Source: Lachnospiraceae bacterium (GTDB lineage: Bacteria > Bacillota > Clostridia > Lachnospirales > Lachnospiraceae). From it: DNA of 37,565 nt. The position numbers and the translations under genes are program-made. Where the stretch lies: contig JAFWDM010000015.1 in NCBI GenBank assembly GCA_017513005.1, positions 1 to 37,565 of the forward strand, given 5' to 3'. Below the pieces are notes generated by a model that saw nothing but the letters and a program-made list of their open reading frames with translations, ran no database searches and had not been told where the DNA came from. How positions within the stretch are numbered: position 1 is the first letter of the stretch; each line of letters begins with the position of its first letter. Shown here piece after piece: positions 1 to 7,488 of the stretch.

Positions 1-153
1 GGGAAGCAGCCTCAATTTCCAACGGTCAACAGTAACAAATCATCCATAAGCATTGTGGAGAGTATTGCTTTCATACAGAATCATCTTGCATACCTCCACA
101 GTGTTTGTGCTTGTAAATTACAATAGGGAACTAAAGTTAATATATTTCATAAC

Positions 154-447
154 GTGCTGGCTTCGATCATAGGCTATGCGCTCGTTTTCAGTGTCAGCCT
201 CACGTTCACGGCGAAAGGCATTACCCCCGGTCTCATGACTGCCGTGGAGAGAGGGCTTCTTCTGTCCGGATCCATCCTGATTCTCCTTTTCACCTGTAAC
301 TATCTGGATGTATGGGATCTCTGCAGGATCAGCAGAATCCGCTTCCCCCGGCTCCGGGCTATCGCTGTCCTGGTCATTGACGTCCTTCTCTTCTTCGTAC
401 TTCTGTTCATCATGATCCTGGCGGTTATCCTCCTCGGCGGGGGATGA
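154..447 (+). pseudogene. Possible C-terminal remnant of a multi-pass permease (TRAP 4TM/12TM-like)
   Basis: The reading frame opens with GTG, has no recognisable ribosome binding site, and encodes about 97 residues with at least three hydrophobic stretches (roughly residues 3-20, 33-46 and 68-94). The phrase ERGLLLSGSILILL followed by further membrane segments resembles the last part of fused TRAP transporter permeases, but this is a weak resemblance. The same frame is closed upstream by TAG at 124-126, and the codons before that do not look like permease sequence. Base composition changes from AT-rich to GC-rich near position 150, so this may be a gene tail cut off by a rearrangement. It could also be an unrelated small membrane protein. 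A good terminator follows at 484-534, which suggests that transcription did once end a gene here. Confidence 0.3.
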
Positions 448-483
448 AGGCGACGCCCTGCCTGCGTCCGTACCATTCGCAAA

Positions 484-534
484 GGGGCTGCCGCATCAGC
501 AGAAAAATGCTGCTGATGCGGCGGCCTCTTTTTT
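484..534 (+). terminator. Rho-independent terminator
   Basis: A perfect 13-bp stem pairs 490-502 with 510-522 around a 7-base loop (AAAAATG). It is followed by GGCCTC and six T residues (529-534). It would end transcription of whatever lies to its left and insulates the hydrogenase promoter downstream. Confidence 0.85.
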
Positions 535-669
535 GCTGCGTTGCAATACTCCTGTTCACAGTCGGTTTTCTATGAATGATTATTACCAAGATCAGTATCA
601 GGAAAGCCTTGAAATCCGGGTTCAGCCGGTATTTAGCCGGATTTTGGCCGGATTTTGCATGACAAAAAG

Positions 670-699
670 TTGTCAATACCTCGTCCGGTCTGGTATAAT
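670..699 (+). promoter_or_regulatory. Sigma-A promoter of the hydrogenase operon
   Basis: TTGTCA at 670-675 and TATAAT at 694-699 are separated by 18 bases, with an extended -10 TG at 691-692. The expected start is near 706, leaving a 5' leader of about 220 nt before the first gene. A CTGTTC/GAACAG hairpin (892-900 with 907-914) touches the ribosome binding site AGGAGA at 913-918. Apart from that, the Rex-like site and the 13-bp repeat, nothing else is recognised in the 448-927 gap. Confidence 0.75.
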
Positions 700-747
700 A
701 GAAGTAGCGCACTTTTCATTTTACCTGGGGTATAAAGTATCTGAGAA

Positions 748-765
748 TTGTGCATAATTTCATAA
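748..765. promoter_or_regulatory. Candidate Rex (NADH/NAD+ sensor) operator
   Basis: The 18-mer TTGTGCATAATTTCATAA matches the Rex consensus TTGTGAAnnnnTTCACAA at 12 of 14 defined positions. It lies about 42 bases downstream of the predicted start, where a bound repressor would block elongation. Rex control is common for fermentative and H2-forming genes in Firmicutes. This is inferred from the match only. No rex gene is in the window. Confidence 0.45.
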
Positions 766-800
766 ACCTACATTATAAACCTACATTATAAACCTACAAC
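762..800 (+). repeat. 13-bp tandem repeat, three copies, in the hydrogenase leader
   Basis: The unit ATAAACCTACATT occurs at 762-774 and 775-787. A third copy at 788-800 differs only in its last two bases (AC for TT). The array is AT-rich inside a GC-rich genome and its first copy overlaps the right half of the Rex-like site. Confidence 0.9.
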
Positions 801-927
801 ATAATACCGGGAACTGTATACCGGATGGCAGAAGCAGATCTGCCCCTGCAGACACAGGCGGGCCCTTCACCAAAGTCCTCTGTGGCGCTCTCTGTTCCGG
901 GCAGTTCCGAACAGGAGAGATTTGCGT

Positions 928-2763
928 ATGAGCAGACTGAGTATTGACACGCAAAACACCGCCGAGAAAACAGTAGAGGAGCTCTACAAGGATCTGGAGC
1001 GGCGCGTGCAGGCGAGCCAGCCCGGGCTCTGTCCCGTGGACCTGGCAGCATCCTTTCTGAAAACGTGCTACGCGCAGTCCTGCGGCAAGTGTGTGCCCTG
1101 CCGCGTGGGACTGGGACAGCTGGAAAAAATGCTGGCACAGGTCCTGGACGGGCCGGCCAAGCCCGAGCTCCTGGACCTGATCGAGCGCACTGCCCAGAGT
1201 ATTTACTTCACGGCTGACTGCGCGATCGGGTCGGAAGCCGCCAGAATGATCCTCAAAGGGGTGCGCGGCTTCCGGGACGACTATATTGAGCACATTGAGC
1301 ACGGCCGGTGCAAGGGCAAGCACAACCAGCCCGTGCCCTGCGTTTCACAGTGCCCCGCCCATGTAGATATTCCGGGTTACATCGCCCTGATCCACGAGGA
1401 GCGCTACACGGACGCCGTACAGCTGATCCGCAAGGACAACCCCTTCCCGTCTGTCTGCGGCCTGATCTGCGAGCACCCCTGCGAGGTCCGCTGCCGCAGG
1501 ACGCTGGTGGACGACGCCGTAAATATCCGCGGCCTCAAGCGCTATGCCTGCGAGCACGCCGGAGAGCTTCCCGTGCCGGAGATCGCCGAGAGCACCGGCA
1601 AAAAGGTCGCTGTCATCGGCGGAGGCCCCTCCGGCCTGAGCGCCGCTTTCTATCTGTCCATCATGGGCCATGATGTCACGGTCTATGAGCAGCGCAAACA
1701 GCTGGGCGGCATGCTGCGCTACGGCATCCCGAACTACCGCCTGCCCAGGGCTGTCCTGGACCGCGAGATCGCAAATATGAAGGCGGTCGGCTTTAAGACC
1801 ATCTGTGATGTCCGCGTCGGCAAGAACATCTCCATCAGCGAGATCCGGGAGCAGAACGATGCCGTCTATGTCTCCATCGGCGCCCTCACCGGCAGCAAGC
1901 TGAGCATCGAGGGCGACGACGCGGAGGGCGTCATCTCCGCCGTGGAGATCCTGCGCGGGATCGGTGACGACCAGTATCCGGATTTCACTGGACAGCATAT
2001 CGCAGTCGTCGGCGGCGGGAACGTCGCCATGGACGTGGCCAGGACCGCGCTGCGGTGCGGCGCAGAGACCGTCCGCATCATCTACCGCAGACGGATCGCG
2101 GATATGACCGCGATGCCCGAGGAGATCCACGGCGCCATCGAGGACGGCTGCGAGATCTCCGAGCTTCTGGCGCCGCTGCGGGTGGAAAAAAACCGCGACG
2201 GACATGTCGTCGCCCTCTGGGTGCGGCATCAGATCTCCGGACCGATGGAGGGCGGCAGGCTGAGCATCGTCCAGTCCAAGGAGCTGGAGGACGTCCGCAT
2301 CCCCTGCGACAAGCTGCTGGTCGCCGTCGGCCAGGGCATAGATTCCCAGAAGTTCGGCGACTACGGCATCCCGCTGCAGAGGGGACGCATCAATGCATTT
2401 GACACCAGCGATGTCAAGGACACGGACGGCATCTTCGCAGGCGGCGACTGTGTCACCGGCCCCGCGACGGTCATCCGTGCGATCGCGGCCGGCAAAGTGG
2501 CTGCGGCGAACATCGACGATTATCTGGGCTTCAACCATGTGATCCGGACCAATATCGACCTCCCGCAGGTCCGTTTCGACGATCACAGACCCTGCGGCCG
2601 CGCCAACATGCGCGAACGCCCTCCGCAGGTGCGCAAGCACGATTTCGAACTCATGGAGACCGGCATGACACACGAGGAAGCCTTCCAGGAGTCCGCGCGC
2701 TGCCTGCGCTGCGACCACTTCGGCTACGGTGTCTTTAAAGGAGGGAGGGAAGTGCAATGGTAA
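928..2763 (+). CDS. GltD/NfnB-like FAD-NAD(P)H oxidoreductase with N-terminal Fe-S domain, hydrogenase partner
   Basis: Predicted electron-input subunit that passes electrons between NAD(P)H and the hydrogenase encoded next. The N-terminus carries a NuoF/HydB-type 4Fe-4S binding domain without the usual FMN domain (C52-C55-C58 and C98). It is followed by a GltD-type module with a Cys-rich entry region (about 130-190), a dinucleotide fold VAVIGGGPSG at 227-236, a second fold with GGGN at 362-365, and the FAD-closing GGD at 505-507. A CLRC pair sits at 592-595. The 611-residue length is far beyond plain GltD (about 470), because of the extra Fe-S domain. ATG 928 is preferred over the in-frame TTG at 922 because AGGAGA (913-918) is correctly spaced. 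The gene overlaps hydA by 7 bases, implying coupled translation. NfnB-like modules can bifurcate electrons, but whether this one does cannot be read from the sequence. Confidence 0.85.
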   Translation: MSRLSIDTQNTAEKTVEELYKDLERRVQASQPGLCPVDLAASFLKTCYAQSCGKCVPCRVGLGQLEKMLAQVLDGPAKPELLDLIERTAQSIYFTADCAIGSEAARMILKGVRGFRDDYIEHIEHGRCKGKHNQPVPCVSQCPAHVDIPGYIALIHEERYTDAVQLIRKDNPFPSVCGLICEHPCEVRCRRTLVDDAVNIRGLKRYACEHAGELPVPEIAESTGKKVAVIGGGPSGLSAAFYLSIMGHDVTVYEQRKQLGGMLRYGIPNYRLPRAVLDREIANMKAVGFKTICDVRVGKNISISEIREQNDAVYVSIGALTGSKLSIEGDDAEGVISAVEILRGIGDDQYPDFTGQHIAVVGGGNVAMDVARTALRCGAETVRIIYRRRIADMTAMPEEIHGAIEDGCEISELLAPLRVEKNRDGHVVALWVRHQISGPMEGGRLSIVQSKELEDVRIPCDKLLVAVGQGIDSQKFGDYGIPLQRGRINAFDTSDVKDTDGIFAGGDCVTGPATVIRAIAAGKVAAANIDDYLGFNHVIRTNIDLPQVRFDDHRPCGRANMRERPPQVRKHDFELMETGMTHEEAFQESARCLRCDHFGYGVFKGGREVQW

Positions 2764-4514
2764 ATGTGATCATCAACGGCATCGCCGTAAAAGTCCCTGA
2801 AAAGACCACGATCCTGGAAGCCGCCAGAAAGGCCGGCGTCCGGATCCCGACCCTCTGCTACATGAAGGATCTCAACGAGATCGGGGCCTGCCGCATCTGC
2901 GTCGTGGAGGTAGAAGGCTACGAGCGCCTGTTCACCGCCTGCAACAACCCGGTGGCGGACGGCATGGTCATCCACACGAACTCGAAAAAGGCGAGGGAGG
3001 CCCGCAAGATCAATGTCGAGCTGATCCTCTCCCAGCACAACACCAACTGCGCGGTATGTTCGAGGAACTGGAACTGCACCCTGCAGAAGGTCGCCAATGA
3101 CCTGAACATCCACTGGATCCCCTTTGAGAAGGATCTGCCCAGGATCTCCAGGACGGACTACCACTTCCCGCTGATCCGGGAATACGACAAGTGCATCAAG
3201 TGCATGCGCTGCATCCAGATCTGTGACAAGGTCCAGACCACCGGCATCTGGGATGTCCTGAACACGGGCTCCCGGACGACCGTCGACGTGGGCGACGTCT
3301 ACCGCCTGGAGGACTCCGACTGCGTGCTCTGCGGCCAGTGCATCACCCACTGTCCCGTCGGCGCGCTCCGCGAGCGGGACGACCTCGACCGGGTCCTGCT
3401 GGCCCTGGAAAATCCGGACATCATCACGGTCATCCAGGTGGCTCCCTCGATCCGGACCGCCTGGGGCGAGGGCTTCGGTCTGCGCCCGGAATTTGCCACC
3501 TACCGCCGTCTCGTCTCCCTGCTGAAAAACATCGGTTTCGACTACGTCTTTGACACCAATTTCTCGGCGGACCTGACGATCATGGAAGAGGCCAGCGAGT
3601 TCCTGGAAAAGGTGAAAGAAGCTTCGAAATCCAAAAAGAAGGGCAAAGAGGTGAAGTTCCCCATGTTCACCTCCTGCTGTCCCGGCTGGGTGCGCTTTGT
3701 AAAGGCCAACTATCCCGAATTTGTCGACCAGCTCTCGACCTCCAAGTCGCCCCAGCAGATGTTCGGCGCGATCTCCAAGAGCTACTACGCGAAGCTCCTG
3801 AACGTGGATCCCTCCAGGATCTATGTGATCTCCGTCATGCCCTGCCTGGCTAAAAAGGCCGAGTGTGACTATCCGACCATGGTGGACGACCAGGGCAGGC
3901 CCGAGGTGGACCTCTCCATCACGAACCGCGAACTGGTCCGCCTCATCCGTCTGGAGAACCTGAATCCCGCGGAGTTCCCGGAGACAGAGCCCGATATGCC
4001 GCTCGGCGTCGGCTCGGGTGCCGGCAATATCTTCGGTGCGACCGGCGGTGTCATGGAGGCCGCGCTCCGCAGCGCCTATTATTTTGCGACGGGCAAGAAC
4101 CCGCAGCCGGATGCCTTTAAGGACGTCCGCGGCATGGACGGCTGGAAGGAGCAGACCTTTGACCTGGCCGGCACGCCTCTGAAGGTCGCCGTCGTCAACG
4201 GCCTGGGCAATGCCAGAAAGCTCCTCAACGACCTCAGAAAAGGGCGCGTCTCCTACGATTTTGTCGAGGTCATGGCCTGTCCCGGCGGCTGCGTCGGCGG
4301 CGGCGGGCAGCCCATCCACGACGGGATCGAGATGGCGGAAGACCGGGCAAAAGTCCTCTACCGCCAGGATGCCGGCATGGAGCTCCGCTTCAGCCACGAG
4401 AACCCTTCGATCAAGGCCGTGTACGAGAACTACCTCGGCGAGCCGCTCTCCGAGCTCTCGGAGCACCTGCTGCACACCGACCACCACGGCTGGAAGATGC
4501 CGAATGAGAAGTGA
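2757..4514 (+). CDS. hydA: [FeFe] hydrogenase catalytic subunit, modular group A type
   Basis: Reversible H2 formation from reduced carriers, cytoplasmic. All cofactor ligands are visible: a 2Fe-2S domain (C34, C45, C48, C62), a His-ligated cluster (H94, C98, C101, C107), two 4Fe-4S clusters (C146/149/152/156 and C189/192/195/199), and the H-cluster motifs TSCCPGW (C307 proton relay, C308 ligand), MPCLAKKAE (C363) and MACPGGCVGGGG (C508, C512). The 585 residues fit the CpI-like size class. Pairing with a GltD-like subunit resembles what I recall as HydDB group A2 (glutamate-synthase-linked, role unresolved). That is from memory and would need classification. Maturases HydEFG are not in the window. 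The last 49 bases including the stop are tandemly repeated just downstream. Confidence 0.95.
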   Translation: MVNVIINGIAVKVPEKTTILEAARKAGVRIPTLCYMKDLNEIGACRICVVEVEGYERLFTACNNPVADGMVIHTNSKKAREARKINVELILSQHNTNCAVCSRNWNCTLQKVANDLNIHWIPFEKDLPRISRTDYHFPLIREYDKCIKCMRCIQICDKVQTTGIWDVLNTGSRTTVDVGDVYRLEDSDCVLCGQCITHCPVGALRERDDLDRVLLALENPDIITVIQVAPSIRTAWGEGFGLRPEFATYRRLVSLLKNIGFDYVFDTNFSADLTIMEEASEFLEKVKEASKSKKKGKEVKFPMFTSCCPGWVRFVKANYPEFVDQLSTSKSPQQMFGAISKSYYAKLLNVDPSRIYVISVMPCLAKKAECDYPTMVDDQGRPEVDLSITNRELVRLIRLENLNPAEFPETEPDMPLGVGSGAGNIFGATGGVMEAALRSAYYFATGKNPQPDAFKDVRGMDGWKEQTFDLAGTPLKVAVVNGLGNARKLLNDLRKGRVSYDFVEVMACPGGCVGGGGQPIHDGIEMAEDRAKVLYRQDAGMELRFSHENPSIKAVYENYLGEPLSELSEHLLHTDHHGWKMPNEK

Positions 4515-4612
4515 CCTGCAGCACACCGACCACCGCGGCTGGAAGATGCCGAATGAGAAGTGACCTGCAGCACACCGACCACCACGGCCGGAAGATGCCG
4601 AACGAGAAGTGA
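4466..4612 (+). repeat. 49-bp tandem repeat, three copies, made from the 3' end and stop codon of hydA
   Basis: Copies lie at 4466-4514 (inside hydA, ending with its TGA), 4515-4563 and 4564-4612, with only a few substitutions. A 7-base start of a fourth copy follows at 4613-4619. Because 49 is not a multiple of three, the same tail peptide (ending GWKMPNEK or a near variant) plus TGA is spelled successively in all three frames. Confidence 0.97.
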
Positions 4613-4747
4613 CCTGCAGCCGGACGCAGCTGCAGCTCATACCGGTAATGCATTTGTCTGCCGATATGTGCAGGGTTGATCATGCGTGATCAGTAGATTT
4701 TCACAGCGGCCACGGCGGGCAACAACGTTAACGAACAACAACACCCG

Positions 4748-4787
4748 GTCCCGGGCGGATGCCATGTGCTTCTGCCCGGGACTTTTT
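4748..4787. terminator. Terminator between convergent hydA and Uma2 genes
   Basis: GTCCCGGGC (4748-4756) pairs with GCCCGGGAC (4774-4782). Three further pairs extend the stem inward, and five T residues follow (4783-4787). The T-run overlaps the stop codon of the convergent minus-strand gene, so the hairpin probably serves both directions, better on the plus strand. Confidence 0.8.
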
Positions 4788-5544
4788 ATGGCAGTTCCTG
4801 TTCCAGTTTCCGGAGAAGCTCCAGCTTTCCTCCCAGCCGGGTGAAATCCACCCTGCAGGATCCGCCGGAAATATGGATCGGGACCTCATCCTCGAATGTA
4901 TATCTTTCCGGTGGAGCGCTTTCTTCCTTTCCATCAAATAAATGCACCAGGATGCGCGATTCGTGCGGGTCCACGATCCAGTATTCACGCACGCCGTGCC
5001 TCTGATAGAGAGCCCTTTTTCTCCACAGATCATTGCCGGGGTTTGACTGCGAAAGAATCTCTACCACAAAATCCGGTACACGCTGCCGATCCCGGGGGGT
5101 GTTTTCTCCGTTTATCCCGCAAAAAACATATAAATCCGGCTGGACGACCGTCCTCCCATCCTCTCCCAGCACGAGATCCGAAGGGGCGATCAGAAGCAGG
5201 CAGGGCTCTCCGTGCTTCTTCAGACATGCATCGAGCTGTTCCGCAATCTCCAGGCTTACCACCTGATGGACCCTGACGGGAGATGCCATGTCATAGAATA
5301 TGCCGTCGATCAGCTCGACACGCAGATCATCCGGAAGCGTAAAATACTCTTCTGATGTATGCCCTCCTCCCTCCGGGATCCGGGGATCCCGGGCAGGAAG
5401 AAACCGCTCCGGATCCTGCAGATACGTTTCGGCGGCGGAAGGCTCCTGCAGCAGGTCCTCCCTGTCATCGTGCGCCTTTTCCTCATAGGTCTTCTGTGTC
5501 CCCCTTTTCTCTTCGGGGCTGCGTCCTCTATGATCCTTTTCCAT
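4786..5544 (-). CDS. Uma2-family protein (DUF820, PD-(D/E)XK nuclease fold)
   Basis: The family has a restriction-endonuclease-like fold. Its cellular role is not established. The core starts near residue 63 (TSEEYFTLPDDLRVELIDG). Putative catalytic residues follow the family pattern: D137 in QPDLYVF, E162 in PDFVVEILS, a basic residue near K176, and the signature GVREYWIVDP at 184-193. The first 60 residues are a charged extension absent from most Uma2 proteins. The start at 5544 is supported by GGGAG 8 bases upstream and by a near-perfect promoter at 5602-5630. Translation could begin later, but no better ribosome site was seen. The gene is monocistronic and convergent with the hydrogenase operon. 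Uma2 genes are usually multicopy in cyanobacteria and sporadic in Clostridia, so horizontal spread is possible. Confidence 0.8.
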   Translation of the reverse strand: MEKDHRGRSPEEKRGTQKTYEEKAHDDREDLLQEPSAAETYLQDPERFLPARDPRIPEGGGHTSEEYFTLPDDLRVELIDGIFYDMASPVRVHQVVSLEIAEQLDACLKKHGEPCLLLIAPSDLVLGEDGRTVVQPDLYVFCGINGENTPRDRQRVPDFVVEILSQSNPGNDLWRKRALYQRHGVREYWIVDPHESRILVHLFDGKEESAPPERYTFEDEVPIHISGGSCRVDFTRLGGKLELLRKLEQELP

Positions 5545-5601
5545 ATGCCCTCTCCCTTTCCCTCTGCGTACTTAGCTGGTATCCATTGTCAACTACGCAT
5601 C

Positions 5602-5630
5602 ATTATAATGCTTCTCTATGTCCGTGTCAA
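5602..5630 (-). promoter_or_regulatory. Sigma-A promoter of the Uma2 gene
   Basis: On the minus strand TTGACA (5625-5630) and TATAAT (5602-5607) are exact consensus hexamers with a 17-base spacer. The predicted start is near 5595, giving a leader of about 50 nt. Confidence 0.85.
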
Positions 5631-5749
5631 TCTACTTTATTGCGTATTTTTTCGTTTAATAGCCTTTCTCTCTGAGAAATCTTCCGCTCCGCTCTGCGAA
5701 AGATTTTTTAACAGGCTGCCCGGTGTCCCGAAGGGCAGACTATCCGGAC

Positions 5750-5915
5750 GGCCTCTGAAAGATAGAGAGCGGCTTTCGGAATAATAGAGGACAGCCTTCG
5801 GCCTTCGGTAGGACAGCAAACAGCCTCCGGAAAAATAGAGAGCGCCCTTCGAAAAAATAGAGGACAGCCTTCGGCCTCCGGAAGAACAGAGGGCAGCCTC
5901 CGGAAGAATAGAAAG
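5750..5915. repeat. Degenerate 20-29 bp tandem array, about seven copies
   Basis: Recurring units carry GCCTCCGGAA followed by AATAGAG, with ATAGAG-like marks at about 5761, 5780, 5832, 5854 and 5908 and weaker copies between. No coding frame with protein-like composition was found. The gap 5545-6079 otherwise holds only the Uma2 promoter, a terminator and a short GC palindrome near 5978-5993. Confidence 0.75.
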
Positions 5916-5931
5916 GCTCTCCAGGCAAAAA

Positions 5932-5966
5932 AACTCCCGGCAGCTACAGCTGCAGGGAGGTTTTTT
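5932..5966. terminator. Bidirectional terminator
   Basis: CTCCC-G-GCAGCT (5934-5945) pairs with AGCTGC-A-GGGAG (5948-5959). The hairpin is flanked by seven A residues on one side and six T on the other, so it works on either strand. On the minus strand it would end the sugar operon after the oxidoreductase gene that stops at 6080. Confidence 0.8.
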
Positions 5967-6079
5967 AAGCGGCAGGTTCCCGGGGATCCCGGGCTTTGCC
6001 TGCCTCATATGGCAAAGGGGACTACTGATATCTTAGTTTATATCTCATTTATATCATAGAAGTCAGGCGGGACAGACGG

Positions 6080-7228
6080 TTACAGTTCTACCCAGACATT
6101 TCCCTTTTTATGAGATTCGACACAGGCGTGGACAAAGCGCATTCCGTCCACTCCGTCCCGGATGTCCGGGAAGGTCCAGTCCTCCGGCTCCCGCCCTTCT
6201 TTCCGGGCCAGCAGCACCTGCGCATAGGACCGGTAGATATTGCCGAAGGCTTCATAAAAGCCTTCGTGGTGGCCGGCCGAGACGCGGTTGAGCCGGTCGC
6301 TCTGCGGGGTCATATATCCCTTTCCCGCCTCCAGAAGCTGTGTGGCGCCTCCTCTGGGTGTATAGCGCAGTATATCCGGCTGTGTGTGGTCCCACTCCAG
6401 GGACCCCTTCGTCCCGATCACATAGATAGCGGGACTGCAGGTCTTTCCCATAGCGATCTGGGATGCCCACAGATCGCCGGTCCTTCCCTCGCCCAGGTCC
6501 AGAAGAACGGTCGTATTGGTTTCCAGGGGGAGCCAGGTCGGATAGGTGTCCAGCATCGCCAGGACCCGGCGGATCCGCAGGCCGGTAAACTGCACAAGGA
6601 GCTGCTCCGCATGTGTGCCCAGATCCCCCGTACAGAGAGCCTCGCCCACCACTTCCGGCCGGAAGCGCCAGGGCAGGTCCTCCTCCGGAGCATCCCCCGT
6701 CGATTCGATGACCCAGTCCTCCGGATGCTGTACACGAACATGGATGATGTCCCCGATCGTCCCCTGCCGGATCATCTCCCTGGCCTGGCGGATCACCGGG
6801 TACCCGGTATAGCCATAGGTCACACCGACCAGGATCCCCTTATCCTGCGCGATCTGCTGCAGTGCAAGGGCCTGGTCCAGGTTCAGTGTGAGCGGCTTGT
6901 CGCAGAGAATATGGATCCCGCGTTCCATGAAGTATTTTGCGATCTCAAAGTGGCTGCTGTTGGGCGTCATGATCGATACGAAGTCGATCCCGTCTTCCCT
7001 GGCAGACTCCGCATCTGCCATTTCCTTATAGTCGTGATAGACACGGGTCCTGTCTACACCCCAGGCCTCTGCCGTTTCCAGACTCGCCTCGAACCTGCGG
7101 GAAAAGCATCCCGCACACAGTTCAGCCAGGTCATCCATCTGTGCCGCATGTCTGTGCACGTCGCCGATATAAGAAGAGAGTCCCCCGCCGACCATGCCGT
7201 ATCTGAGCTTCTTTCCTGTGCCCGTCAT
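6080..7228 (-). CDS. Gfo/Idh/MocA family oxidoreductase
   Basis: NAD(P)-dependent sugar or polyol dehydrogenase of unknown substrate. The N-terminal Rossmann fold has GGGLSS at 14-19 and the family signature DKP at 110-112 (EKP in most relatives). The C-terminal catalytic half contains GDLGTHAEQL, with D202 and H206 in the positions of the usual active-site Asp/His pair. 382 residues is normal for the family. The start is fixed by AGGAGGA directly upstream. The gene is the last of the minus-strand sugar locus, 260 bases after the inositol-dehydrogenase-like gene, and a bidirectional terminator follows. Two dehydrogenases in one cluster are typical of inositol or keto-sugar interconversion pathways. 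The substrate is not deducible here. Confidence 0.88.
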   Translation of the reverse strand: MTGTGKKLRYGMVGGGLSSYIGDVHRHAAQMDDLAELCAGCFSRRFEASLETAEAWGVDRTRVYHDYKEMADAESAREDGIDFVSIMTPNSSHFEIAKYFMERGIHILCDKPLTLNLDQALALQQIAQDKGILVGVTYGYTGYPVIRQAREMIRQGTIGDIIHVRVQHPEDWVIESTGDAPEEDLPWRFRPEVVGEALCTGDLGTHAEQLLVQFTGLRIRRVLAMLDTYPTWLPLETNTTVLLDLGEGRTGDLWASQIAMGKTCSPAIYVIGTKGSLEWDHTQPDILRYTPRGGATQLLEAGKGYMTPQSDRLNRVSAGHHEGFYEAFGNIYRSYAQVLLARKEGREPEDWTFPDIRDGVDGMRFVHACVESHKKGNVWVEL

Positions 7229-7300
7229 TTTTCCTCCTTCTTCTTCCTTACAGGCCCCGCCCGCAGTCCCGGGTGCGGGGGCTCTGGCATATATACAGAG

Positions 7301-7337
7301 AACACCGCACAGGCGAATGTGTCTGTGCGGTGTTTTT
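7301..7337 (+). terminator. Strong hairpin with T-run between two minus-strand dehydrogenase genes
   Basis: ACACCGCACAG (7302-7312) pairs perfectly with CTGTGCGGTGT (7323-7333), followed by five T residues on the plus strand. Read from the minus strand the U-tract is poor, so for the operon it may act as a partial terminator or RNA stabiliser. No plus-strand gene lies to its left that needs it. Confidence 0.55.
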
Positions 7338-7488
7338 GATTAGATTTGCAGCCAGCTGCCAGTGACCGTGGTACTGCCTGGCACCGGTACTACTCTGCAC
7401 CCTGTGCTGTGCCAGACATTCTGTACTGTGCCGCATATAGTGCTCTACCGGGCGTCTTTAAAAACCGTCCCTCCCGGCAGCAGTGTCT

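Noticed and set aside
1..100. Short minus-strand frames after a GGAGG (93-97), considered as the start of a transposase
   Set aside because: All three frames hit stops within 15 codons, so no protein can be supported.
1345..2757. 470-codon open frame on the minus strand opposite the hydrogenase partner gene
   Set aside because: It is the antisense shadow of a strongly supported GC-rich gene, has no ribosome site, and no family resemblance.
2724..4640. 638-codon open frame opposite hydA
   Set aside because: Antisense shadow. Its repetitive N-terminus is only the translated 49-bp repeat.
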